Source: Clostridia bacterium (lineage in GTDB: Bacteria; Bacillota_A; Clostridia; Christensenellales; Aristaeellaceae). Taken from it: DNA of 32,123 nucleotides. Made by a program: the position numbers and the translations under genes. Where the stretch lies: assembly GCA_017464225.1 (NCBI GenBank), contig JAFUDW010000099.1, forward strand, positions 1 through 32,123, read 5' to 3'. Positions 1-6,947 of this stretch are shown here, piece by piece (position 1 is the stretch's first letter; each line of letters opens with the position of its first letter). The notes under the pieces are model-generated. The model made no database searches, was not told the origin of the DNA, and saw nothing but the letters and a program-made list of their open reading frames with translations.

Positions 1-176
1 CGGGTCACGTGGGTACTGCGGTCCAGATTGTCCCAGAATCCGTCTGCGTTCTGCTCCTCCCGCAGCTCCTCCATCTCCTCCTGCATATGATCGATATGCA
101 GGCCCTCGCCCACGTCCTTCAGGCGGCGGCGAAGATCTTCCAAATCGGTACGGAATTTTTCAAATTCAAGAATCAT
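1..176 (-). CDS. prfB: Peptide chain release factor 2, N-terminal part (runs off window)
   Basis: Only the first 58 or so codons lie in the window; the gene continues past base 1. The translation starts MILEFEKFRTDLEDLRRRL and contains ELREEQNADGFWDN, matching the N-terminal coiled-coil domain of RF2, where a GFW/FWDN stretch is typical. RF2 releases the nascent peptide at UGA and UAA codons. The ATG at 174-176 is preceded by an AGGAG about nine bases upstream. It follows secA on the same strand, the usual secA-prfB order in Bacillota. Many prfB genes carry an in-frame UGA near codon 25 that needs a programmed +1 frameshift. Here codons 23-29 read GEGLHID with no stop, so this copy appears to be read straight through. 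Identification rests on the N-terminus and the context only. Confidence 0.88.
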   Translation of the reverse strand, partial: MILEFEKFRTDLEDLRRRLKDVGEGLHIDHMQEEMEELREEQNADGFWDNLDRSTHVT

Positions 177-234
177 ACTGTTCAGCTCCTGTCGTATTAT
201 TCATGTTATAGCAGCTTCACGGCAGGGGATGATG

Positions 235-3045
235 CTATCCCACGTTTCGCCCGTGGCAGTTTTTATATTTGAGTCCGCTGCCGCAGGGGCAGGGATCGTT
301 GCGGCCCGGCTTTTTATCCACATGGATCGGCCCCGCGCCGTTAGCCCGGCTGGCCGCGGCGGCCTTTTCATGGGCGGAATTGTTCTTCACATCGTTGGTG
401 CTGGTGGCCTGGGCCACCACGCGGCGCTGAGGCGCGTTGCGGTCGGCGATCTGAGCCAGGAAGACCAATCGCACGGTATCCTCGCGGATCAGGCGCACCA
501 TATCCTCAAACATGTCGTAGGATTCCATCTTATATTCGTTGATGGGGTCGCGCTGAGCGTAGGCGCGCAGGCCGATGCCGTCGCGCAGCTGATCCATGGC
601 GTCGATGTGATCCATCCAGCGGCGATCCACGCTGTGCAGCAGGAAGGCGCGCTCCAGCTCGCGCATATCATGGCCGTATGCCGTGATCTGGGCTTCGCGC
701 TTGTCGTAAAGCTCCAGCGCGGCGTTTTTGAGCCGCTCCTTGATCTGCTCCTTGCCAAGCTTTCTGAACTCCTCCTCGTGGCCGCGGATCACGTCGGCGG
801 GCACGCACAGGCGGTTCAGATAATCGGTCAATTGATCCAGCTGCCAGTTTTCGGCGTTCTGATCGGCGCAGTCATGATCCACGGCGGCTGAAATCAGCTC
901 GGTGATCATGCCCACGATGTTGCCGTGCACGTTCTCGCCCTCCAGCACCTGCTTGCGCTGCTGGTAGATCAATTCGCGCTGCTGGTTCATCACGTCGTCA
1001 TACTGCAGCACGTGCTTGCGGATCTCATAGTTGCGGCTTTCCATGCGCTTCTGGGCGTTTTCGATCTGTTTCGTAAGCAGGTTGGCGTCCAGCGGCGTAT
1101 TTTCGTCCATGCCCAGGCGGCTGGTGATGGCCTGCATGCGTTCTCCGCCGAACACGCGCAGCAGATCGTCCTCCATGGAGATAAAGAACTGGCTGCTGCC
1201 GGGGTCGCCCTGGCGTCCGGCGCGGCCGCGCAGCTGGTTATCGATGCGGCGGCTCTCATGACGCTCGGTGCCCAGGATATGCAGTCCGCCCAGCGCCACC
1301 ACGCGGTCGTGCTCGGCGTCGGTCTGCTTTTTATACCCGGCCTTGAGCTCGTTAAAATGTTTGCGGGCGGCCAGCACCTCTTCGTCCACGTCCTCGTTAT
1401 GCCCGGTGGCCAGCTCGATCAGATCCTCGCTGTACTCCTCCTGGCGCATAGTGCGGCGGGCCATATAATCGGGGTTGCCGCCCAGCAGGATATCGGTGCC
1501 GCGGCCCGCCATGTTGGTGGCGATGGTCACGGCGCCGTAATGTCCGGCCTGGGCGACGATGGTGGCCTCACGGGCATGGTGCTTGGCGTTGAGCACTTCA
1601 TGCTCCACGCCGTTCATATCCAGCATATGGGAAAGCAGCTCGCTGACCTCCACCGAAATGGTGCCCACCAGCACGGGCTGGCCGGTGGCATGGCGGCGGA
1701 TGATCTCCTCCACCACGGCCTTGTATTTGCCCTTCTTGGTGGTATAGATCATATCGTTCATGTCCTTGCGGATCATGGGCTTATTGGTGGGGATCACCAC
1801 CACGTCCAGCCGGTAGATGCCCTGGAACTCGGCCTCCTCGGTTTTGGCCGTACCGGTCATGCCGGACAGCTTATCGTACATGCGGAAGAAATTCTGGTAG
1901 GTGATGGTGGCCAGCGTGCGGCTCTCGCGCTCCACCTTGACGTGCTCCTTGGCCTCCAGCGCCTGGTGAAGGCCGTCGGAGAAACGGCGGCCCACCATGA
2001 TGCGGCCGGTGAACTCGTCCACGATCATGACCTGGTTGTCCTGCACCACATAGTCAACGTCGCGCTTCATGATGGCGTTGGCCTTGAGCGCCTGAATGAT
2101 ATGGTGGTACAATTCGTTATTTTCGGGATCGGACAGGTTTTCCACGCCGAAATATTTTTCAGCCTTGTTCACGCCCTGCTCGGTGAGCTGGGCGGCCTTA
2201 TCCTTTTCATCCACCCAGTAATCGCCCGTGTACTGGGCGTCGCTGCCCATCAGGCGCTTTACCGTGCTGCTCTGGCCCGCGGTCTCGGGATCCTCGATCT
2301 TTTCGCCCTTTTCCAAGCGGCAGACAAAGCGGTCGGCCCGCTCGTACATATCGGTGGATTTTTCGCCCTGACCGGAGATGATCAAGGGCGTTCTGGCCTC
2401 GTCGATCAGGATGGAGTCCACCTCGTCCACGATGGCGAAATGATGGCCCCGCTGCACCATATTCTGCTTGTAGACCACCATGTTGTCGCGCAGGTAATCA
2501 AAGCCCAATTCATTATTGGTGCCGTAGGTGATATCGCAGTTATAGGCCGCCTGGCGCTGCTCGGGCGTCATGCCGGTGAGGATGATACCCACGGACAGGC
2601 CCAGGAAACGGTACAGCTTGCCCATTTCCTCGCCCTGGAACTTGGCCAGGTAATCGTTGACGGTCACAATATGCACGCCCTTGCCCTCCAGGGCGTTCAG
2701 GTAAGCGGGCATGGCGGCGGTCAGCGTTTTGCCCTCGCCGGTCTTCATTTCGGCGATGCGGCCCTGATGCAGCACGATGCCGCCGATCATCTGCACCCGG
2801 AAGGGGCGCATGCCCAGCACGCGCTTGCTGCCCTCGCGCACCACGGCGAAGGCTTCGGTCAGCAGATCGTCCAGCTTGGTCCCGCCCTGGGCCCTTTGCT
2901 GCAATTCCTTTGTCTTTTCACGCAGCTGATCATCGGTCAGCTTTTCATATGCAGGCTCCAGCGCGTCGATGGCGTCCGCCAGCTTGTACAGCGGCTTCAA
3001 TTGCTTTTCGGGGCTGGGCGTAAGCAGTTTCTTGATCAGTTCCAT
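235..3045 (-). CDS. secA: Preprotein translocase ATPase SecA
   Basis: SecA is the ATP-driven motor that pushes secretory preproteins through SecYEG. The 936-residue product has the full architecture: a Walker A motif ([11 protein letters not shown], residues about 100-110), a DEVD Walker B box followed by [11 protein letters not shown], the preprotein cross-linking and scaffold regions, the [10 protein letters not shown] motif of the second ATPase domain, and a C-terminal zinc-binding SEC-C motif ([14 protein letters not shown]) that contacts SecB or ribosomes. Length is normal for the family. An upstream in-frame TTG would add ten residues, but it lies close to the -10 box. The ATG at 3043-3045 has AAGGAG nine bases upstream and is the better start. 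Prominent neighbour: prfB follows within about 60 bases. Confidence 0.98.
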   Translation of the reverse strand: MELIKKLLTPSPEKQLKPLYKLADAIDALEPAYEKLTDDQLREKTKELQQRAQGGTKLDDLLTEAFAVVREGSKRVLGMRPFRVQMIGGIVLHQGRIAEMKTGEGKTLTAAMPAYLNALEGKGVHIVTVNDYLAKFQGEEMGKLYRFLGLSVGIILTGMTPEQRQAAYNCDITYGTNNELGFDYLRDNMVVYKQNMVQRGHHFAIVDEVDSILIDEARTPLIISGQGEKSTDMYERADRFVCRLEKGEKIEDPETAGQSSTVKRLMGSDAQYTGDYWVDEKDKAAQLTEQGVNKAEKYFGVENLSDPENNELYHHIIQALKANAIMKRDVDYVVQDNQVMIVDEFTGRIMVGRRFSDGLHQALEAKEHVKVERESRTLATITYQNFFRMYDKLSGMTGTAKTEEAEFQGIYRLDVVVIPTNKPMIRKDMNDMIYTTKKGKYKAVVEEIIRRHATGQPVLVGTISVEVSELLSHMLDMNGVEHEVLNAKHHAREATIVAQAGHYGAVTIATNMAGRGTDILLGGNPDYMARRTMRQEEYSEDLIELATGHNEDVDEEVLAARKHFNELKAGYKKQTDAEHDRVVALGGLHILGTERHESRRIDNQLRGRAGRQGDPGSSQFFISMEDDLLRVFGGERMQAITSRLGMDENTPLDANLLTKQIENAQKRMESRNYEIRKHVLQYDDVMNQQRELIYQQRKQVLEGENVHGNIVGMITELISAAVDHDCADQNAENWQLDQLTDYLNRLCVPADVIRGHEEEFRKLGKEQIKERLKNAALELYDKREAQITAYGHDMRELERAFLLHSVDRRWMDHIDAMDQLRDGIGLRAYAQRDPINEYKMESYDMFEDMVRLIREDTVRLVFLAQIADRNAPQRRVVAQATSTNDVKNNSAHEKAAAASRANGAGPIHVDKKPGRNDPCPCGSGLKYKNCHGRNVG

Positions 3046-3078
3046 GGAATCAAGCTCCTTGAAGGGATTGAACAAATT

Positions 3079-3107
3079 ATTATAGCATGTTCAGGCGTGT
3101 CTGGCAA
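3079..3107 (-). promoter_or_regulatory. secA promoter (sigma-A-like)
   Basis: Read on the minus strand, TTGCCA (3102-3107) is followed by a 17-base spacer and a perfect TATAAT (3079-3084). It lies between the end of the ABM-domain gene and the secA ATG and predicts a leader of about 27 bases, so secA can be transcribed independently of the upstream envelope cluster. Confidence 0.75.
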
Positions 3108-3115
3108 GCAGCGCC

Positions 3116-3448
3116 TCAGGGGCGCAGGAAAGCGCTGTCCCCGGCGGGCAGCCCCGCCGGATCGTCCATATAACGCTCGGCCCGCACGTGCAGAGCGTAT
3201 TTTTCCCGCAGGCGGGCGATTTCAGCCATCATGGGCGAGGCGTGATGCGCGTCCAGCGCGGCCTGATCCCGCCAAATATCGATGAGCAGCACGGTTTCGG
3301 GATCGCTCAGGGGAAGAAAATACGCGTAGCGCTCGTTGCCATCCTCCCGGCGGATGCGCTCGGCCACGCCCGTGCGCTCCATCTCCCGGGCAAATGCCTG
3401 GGCGCTCCCGTTTTCGCCCTGATAATACAGATTCATTACAATGCTCAT
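3116..3448 (-). CDS. Antibiotic biosynthesis monooxygenase (ABM)-domain protein
   Basis: This 110-residue protein resembles the small dimeric alpha+beta-barrel ABM/YgiN family, which includes quinol monooxygenases and heme-degrading relatives. It begins MSIVMNLYYQGENGSAQAF, has the typical central strand VLLIDIWRDQAALDAHH and ends in a short AEIARLREKYALHVRAERY segment. Such proteins oxidise aromatic substrates without metal cofactors, but many members have no known substrate, so the activity here is not assigned. The ATG at 3446-3448 has AAGGAG eight bases upstream; an in-frame TTG five codons earlier overlaps that site and is unlikely. It starts 11 bases after the alcohol dehydrogenase stop, so the two are almost certainly co-transcribed. 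Confidence 0.8.
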   Translation of the reverse strand: MSIVMNLYYQGENGSAQAFAREMERTGVAERIRREDGNERYAYFLPLSDPETVLLIDIWRDQAALDAHHASPMMAEIARLREKYALHVRAERYMDDPAGLPAGDSAFLRP

Positions 3449-3459
3449 GGCTTTCTCCT

Positions 3460-4518
3460 TCAACCGTTCAGCGAGACGTACAGCGCCCGCAGATCGTCCA
3501 GCTCCAGCGTCAGCGGATGATTGCTCAGCCGCTGGGGATTGACCGAAGCCGCCAAAATATCGACATCCTCAGGACGCACGGCCGACGGGGCGATCCCAAG
3601 CTTTTTTAACAGGCTTTCAAAGGCATCCGCGCCATCTTCCGCCCCCAGCAGCCGGGACAAAGCGGCCAGCTCCTCCTGGATGGCCCCGTCCCCATGGGCG
3701 GACATATGCCGCCATACCCGGGGCAGGCACACCGCCACGGCGTGGCCGTGGGGAAGGCCGTACAGCTTGGTGAGCTTATAGCTCATGGCATGGGGCGCGG
3801 TGGTGGCCGTCAGGCAGATGGCCTGGCCCGCCAGGTTGGCGGCCTCCAGCATGCGCTGGGCGGCCTCGGCGTCCCCCGCAAGATAGGGGTCTATCTCCGG
3901 CAGGATGCCGCGGATGGCGGCCTCTGCCAGGGCGCGGCTTTCCTCGGTAGCCTTGCGGCTCCAATGGCTTTCGATGGCCTGGCACAGGGCGTCCAGCAGC
4001 GTGCACTTTTTCTGATAGTCAGGCAGCGTTTTCAGCAGCGTCCCATCCAGCAGCACCCAGCCCGGCAAAAGGCTTGGATGGGAGGCCGAATACTTGACGC
4101 CGTTTTCATAGAGCACGGCGCCCGCCGTGCTTTCGCTGCCGCTGCCCGCCGTGGTAGGTACGGCAATCAGAGGCAATCCGGTATCGGTGATCTCACCGTG
4201 CAGCTCGTTTCCGGGCGCGGTCTTCCAGAAGGCTTTAACGCCCTTGGCGGTATCCATCACGCTCCCGCCGCCTATAGCTACGATGCCGTTGCAGCCCGAA
4301 GCCGCGAAAGCGGCGACAGCCCTGCGCACATCGGCGATCTCGGGATTGGGCGCGATATCGTCAAACCGCGGCGCGGCGGCGATCTCCCACGCTGCGCAGG
4401 GCAAATGACGGAAGGATTTTCCACAAAGGAGGAAGGGGCGACTGACGCCCGCTTCCTCCAGCAGCATATTCAGATTTTGACGTCCGTTTCCGCAAACGAC
4501 GCGCTGCGCGTTACTCAT
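3460..4518 (-). CDS. Iron-containing alcohol dehydrogenase, possibly phosphonoacetaldehyde reductase-like
   Basis: The 352-residue product is a group III (iron-type) alcohol dehydrogenase. It has the GGGSVMDTAKG nucleotide-binding loop (about 83-93), PTTAGSGSE (121-129), and metal-site positions D176, H243 (in TAPHAMSYKL) and H257 (in GLPHGHAV). The position normally holding the second metal ligand, His in DALxHAIE, is Gln180 here (DALCQAIES). From memory, members that reduce phosphonoacetaldehyde to 2-hydroxyethylphosphonate share a DALxxAIESxWS stretch; this is a suggestion only. The ATG at 4516-4518 overlaps the end of the preceding small gene by eight bases, with GAGG just upstream, so translation is probably coupled. 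Its place beside a CDP-glycerol transferase suggests a role in making a small alcohol or polyol phosphate or phosphonate for a surface polymer. The class is certain; the substrate is not. Confidence 0.88.
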   Translation of the reverse strand: MSNAQRVVCGNGRQNLNMLLEEAGVSRPFLLCGKSFRHLPCAAWEIAAAPRFDDIAPNPEIADVRRAVAAFAASGCNGIVAIGGGSVMDTAKGVKAFWKTAPGNELHGEITDTGLPLIAVPTTAGSGSESTAGAVLYENGVKYSASHPSLLPGWVLLDGTLLKTLPDYQKKCTLLDALCQAIESHWSRKATEESRALAEAAIRGILPEIDPYLAGDAEAAQRMLEAANLAGQAICLTATTAPHAMSYKLTKLYGLPHGHAVAVCLPRVWRHMSAHGDGAIQEELAALSRLLGAEDGADAFESLLKKLGIAPSAVRPEDVDILAASVNPQRLSNHPLTLELDDLRALYVSLNG

Positions 4519-4780
4519 CGTCGTCCTCGTCCTCAACCACGTCGGCTTCGGTGGCCTTCTTGGCGTTCTCATCGATGCCCAGCTTATCGGCCACCTTTTT
4601 CTTGGCCTTGCGCCACCAGATGGCGGCCACGGCGCCCACGGCCACCACCACGCCCACGATGGCCTGGATGGCGTAGGTGGTCACCGAAGGATCGACATAG
4701 GCGAAGGCGTGCGCCATAAAGGCGATGTTCAGGGAAAGAACCAGCGCGAGGATCAGAAAGAGGCGTTCAGACTTTTTCAT
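4511..4780 (-). CDS. Small membrane protein with signal/TM segments and acidic tail
   Basis: This 89-residue protein is not one I can name. It opens with a classical signal-like segment (MKKSERLFLILALVLSLNIAFMAHAFA), then YVDPS, a second hydrophobic helix (about 37-56), a basic WWRKAKKKVADKLG stretch and a very acidic end, VVEDEDDDE. If the signal is cleaved after AFA, the mature protein is a single-span peptide with a cytoplasmic charged tail. The ATG at 4778-4780 has AAAGGAG eight bases upstream. It lies 13 bases after the YidC-transferase fusion and overlaps the alcohol dehydrogenase start, so it belongs to this operon. A role as a small accessory subunit of the fusion protein is inference from position. 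Confidence 0.85.
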   Translation of the reverse strand: MKKSERLFLILALVLSLNIAFMAHAFAYVDPSVTTYAIQAIVGVVVAVGAVAAIWWRKAKKKVADKLGIDENAKKATEADVVEDEDDDE

Positions 4781-4793
4781 TTTGTTTTCTCCT

Positions 4794-6863
4794 TTATTTT
4801 TTGCCGTAGCTTTTGATTGCGTCCATGATGGCGCGGTAGCACGCTTTGCCCGACGATCCGAAATTGGCGATGTACTGATCGCGGATCGCCAGGATCTCCT
4901 TTTCATAGCGTCCGCCCTGGGAAAGGGCTTCCCGCACGACCGCCGGCAGCGTATCCAGCCTGTCCGGATCCACGCTAACGCCCACCCGGGAGCGCAGCGA
5001 AAACTCCAGCGGCTCGATGCCGATCTTATCGTAATCGGGGTTGTTGATCTTGGGCGGCGTATTGATGAAAATGCTGGGTTTCAGGGTCACCAGGGAGAAC
5101 TCATAGGCTGTGCCAGACCAGTCGGTGATCACGGCGTCCGAGCCGTAAATGGTGTCGTTGCCCGAAAAATCGGTTTCAAACGCCAGATCGTTCCCCTGAT
5201 ACCCCTGCCAGCGGTTCACCAGCGCGTCCAGCCGCGCCCGGTAGCGCTTCTTGTACTCGGGATGGGGCCGCACGATGACGCGCCAGCCCTGGCCCAACAG
5301 ATATTTTAACATATCATCGATGCATGTGTCCAGTATATTATCGGCCTGCCAGGAGGGTGCGATCAATACCTGCGGCATATCGCGGCCCGATCTGTCCATG
5401 CTGAGATAATCGTCGTAGAGCTTTTCCAGCTGGCCGTAGCCGCAGGCGATCAGCTTTTTCTCCCTGGTGCCGTAAAGCTTTTCCGCGGCGCGGATCTCGG
5501 CGTACTGGAATTCGCCCACGCACAGGATCTCATCATAATGGTTCAGCGCTCCGGTATGCAGCACCATATGGGTGCTGAGCGGATAATGGAACATATAGAT
5601 ATAGGTGATATCCTTGCGGACATAGCTGCGCTTGTAGTGGTAGTTTTCCAGGTCGCTCATGGTCATGACCACCACGTCGGCATCCATCTTCATAAACAGC
5701 GTGATCAGCTTTTTATCGCCGATATAGTAGGGCTGGATGCGGTCGTTGGCCTTTGCGATCTCAAAGATCTGGTCGTTTGGGTCGCTGGTGACGTAATGGA
5801 TCACCACGTTGCTGTGAGCCAGCAGCTCGTCGATGGTCTTTTCAAAGTACTTATAAAAACCGCTGCCCTCGCTGTAGAACACCAGGTGCTTGTTGGCGAT
5901 GGAGAAAAAGCGCTTGTAATCGGCCTTTTCCCGGGCTTTCTCCTCCCTTGTGCGCTTGCCGCCCACGCTTTGAAGGGCGGCCAATTGCTTTTTGCTTTCC
6001 TCCAGCGCCTCATAATCCACGTACTTCGCCGGGCTGATGACGGCGTTGAGGGCGTACAGCTGCACGATGGCCAGCAGGTTGCTGGCGATCCAGTACACCG
6101 CCACGCCCGCCGGAACAAAAGCGCCAAGATACAGGCTCAGCCCCACGCTTAGCGCCATGGTGCCGTATTTGTTCAGCGCGCCCTGCTCGCTCTGCAGCAC
6201 GTTGGAGCGGTTCTGCGCCACGCAAAGCGCATAGGCCGCCAGGCCAGCCAGCGCCGGCATCAGCCACAGGATGCCGCCGGTATAGGCGGGAACGGCGCCC
6301 AGGTCAATGCCCAGGAAGGTGGTTTTGAGCGCCTGCACCCTGCCGATCACCTCCGGCATGCCCAGCGCGTCAAAATCGGCGGCGTACAGCCCCGAATGGA
6401 TGGCGCTCACCACCCGCAGCTGGATGCTGGAAGCCTCCGGATTATCCCCGGTCAGACGGCAGGCGGTATCCACCAGCGTCCGGATGGTATCGCCCGGCAG
6501 CCTGAGCAGATGATCGAAGGGATGATAGATCACATTGACCAGGCCCATGAGCAGGACGATCTGGAGAAACAGGGGGATCAGGCTGGCCAGGGGATGGTAG
6601 CCTTCCCGTTTGTACAGCTTGCTCTGCTCCTCGGCGATCGCGTCCCGGTCGCCGAAGAAGCGCGCCTTCACCTGGTTGATTTCAGGCTGGATGCGCACCA
6701 CCTTGATGCTATTTTTATGCACCCAGACGCCCACCGGCAGCAGGATGATTTTGGTGATCAGCGTAAAGAGCAGGATGGCGACGCCATAGCTGTTCACCAG
6801 CCCGTAGCAAAAGCGCATCACATGCCCCAGGGGAACCCCCAGCAGTGAGATAACCGTGCTCAT
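4794..6863 (-). CDS. YidC/Oxa1 insertase domain fused to CDP-glycerol glycerophosphotransferase
   Basis: Two families are joined in one 689-residue chain. Residues 1-280 are YidC/Oxa1-like: a membrane helix with NSYGVAILLFTLITKIILLP, a cytoplasmic hairpin (IQPEINQVKARFFGD), LYKREGYHPLASLIPLFLQ, and closing helices ending VYWIASNLLAIVQLY. The groove arginine of canonical YidC corresponds to Lys38. After a charged linker (about 285-318), residues 320-689 form a GT-B-like CDP-glycerol:poly(glycerophosphate) transferase of the TagF type, with RPHPEYKKRY (532-541) and the motif ITDWSGTAYEF (579-589) in the nucleotide-binding half. The family transfers glycerol-phosphate (or other polyol-phosphate) units onto teichoic-type polymers. 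No internal stop or frameshift separates the halves. The ATG lies 12 bases after AAAGGAT. It sits downstream of the peptidoglycan-binding phosphatase-fold gene and upstream of the small membrane protein. Confidence 0.9.
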   Translation of the reverse strand: MSTVISLLGVPLGHVMRFCYGLVNSYGVAILLFTLITKIILLPVGVWVHKNSIKVVRIQPEINQVKARFFGDRDAIAEEQSKLYKREGYHPLASLIPLFLQIVLLMGLVNVIYHPFDHLLRLPGDTIRTLVDTACRLTGDNPEASSIQLRVVSAIHSGLYAADFDALGMPEVIGRVQALKTTFLGIDLGAVPAYTGGILWLMPALAGLAAYALCVAQNRSNVLQSEQGALNKYGTMALSVGLSLYLGAFVPAGVAVYWIASNLLAIVQLYALNAVISPAKYVDYEALEESKKQLAALQSVGGKRTREEKAREKADYKRFFSIANKHLVFYSEGSGFYKYFEKTIDELLAHSNVVIHYVTSDPNDQIFEIAKANDRIQPYYIGDKKLITLFMKMDADVVVMTMSDLENYHYKRSYVRKDITYIYMFHYPLSTHMVLHTGALNHYDEILCVGEFQYAEIRAAEKLYGTREKKLIACGYGQLEKLYDDYLSMDRSGRDMPQVLIAPSWQADNILDTCIDDMLKYLLGQGWRVIVRPHPEYKKRYRARLDALVNRWQGYQGNDLAFETDFSGNDTIYGSDAVITDWSGTAYEFSLVTLKPSIFINTPPKINNPDYDKIGIEPLEFSLRSRVGVSVDPDRLDTLPAVVREALSQGGRYEKEILAIRDQYIANFGSSGKACYRAIMDAIKSYGKK

Positions 6864-6891
6864 GTGCTTTGGTACATCCTTTCGCGGCGAA

Positions 6892-6918
6892 GGGGATGCG
6901 AACGCAATTCACATCCCC
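6892..6918 (-). other. Intercistronic hairpin
   Basis: On the minus strand GGGGATGTGAA pairs with TTCGCATCCCC (one T-G wobble) around a five-base loop, an 11-bp stem between the phosphatase-fold gene and the YidC fusion. No U-run follows, so it is not a standard terminator. A role in mRNA processing or partial read-through is possible. Confidence 0.55.
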
Positions 6919-6947
6919 GTTGTTTCACCCGATTCAATCGTTATATA

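Noticed and set aside
3046..3075. Upstream TTG start for secA adding ten residues
   Set aside because: It lies four bases from the -10 box and has no ribosome site, while the ATG at 3045 has AAGGAG at good spacing.
925..3285. 786-codon open frame on the plus strand opposite secA
   Set aside because: It mirrors the highly conserved SecA frame, has His/Val/Leu-rich composition typical of antisense frames in GC-rich DNA, and no ribosome site or family match.
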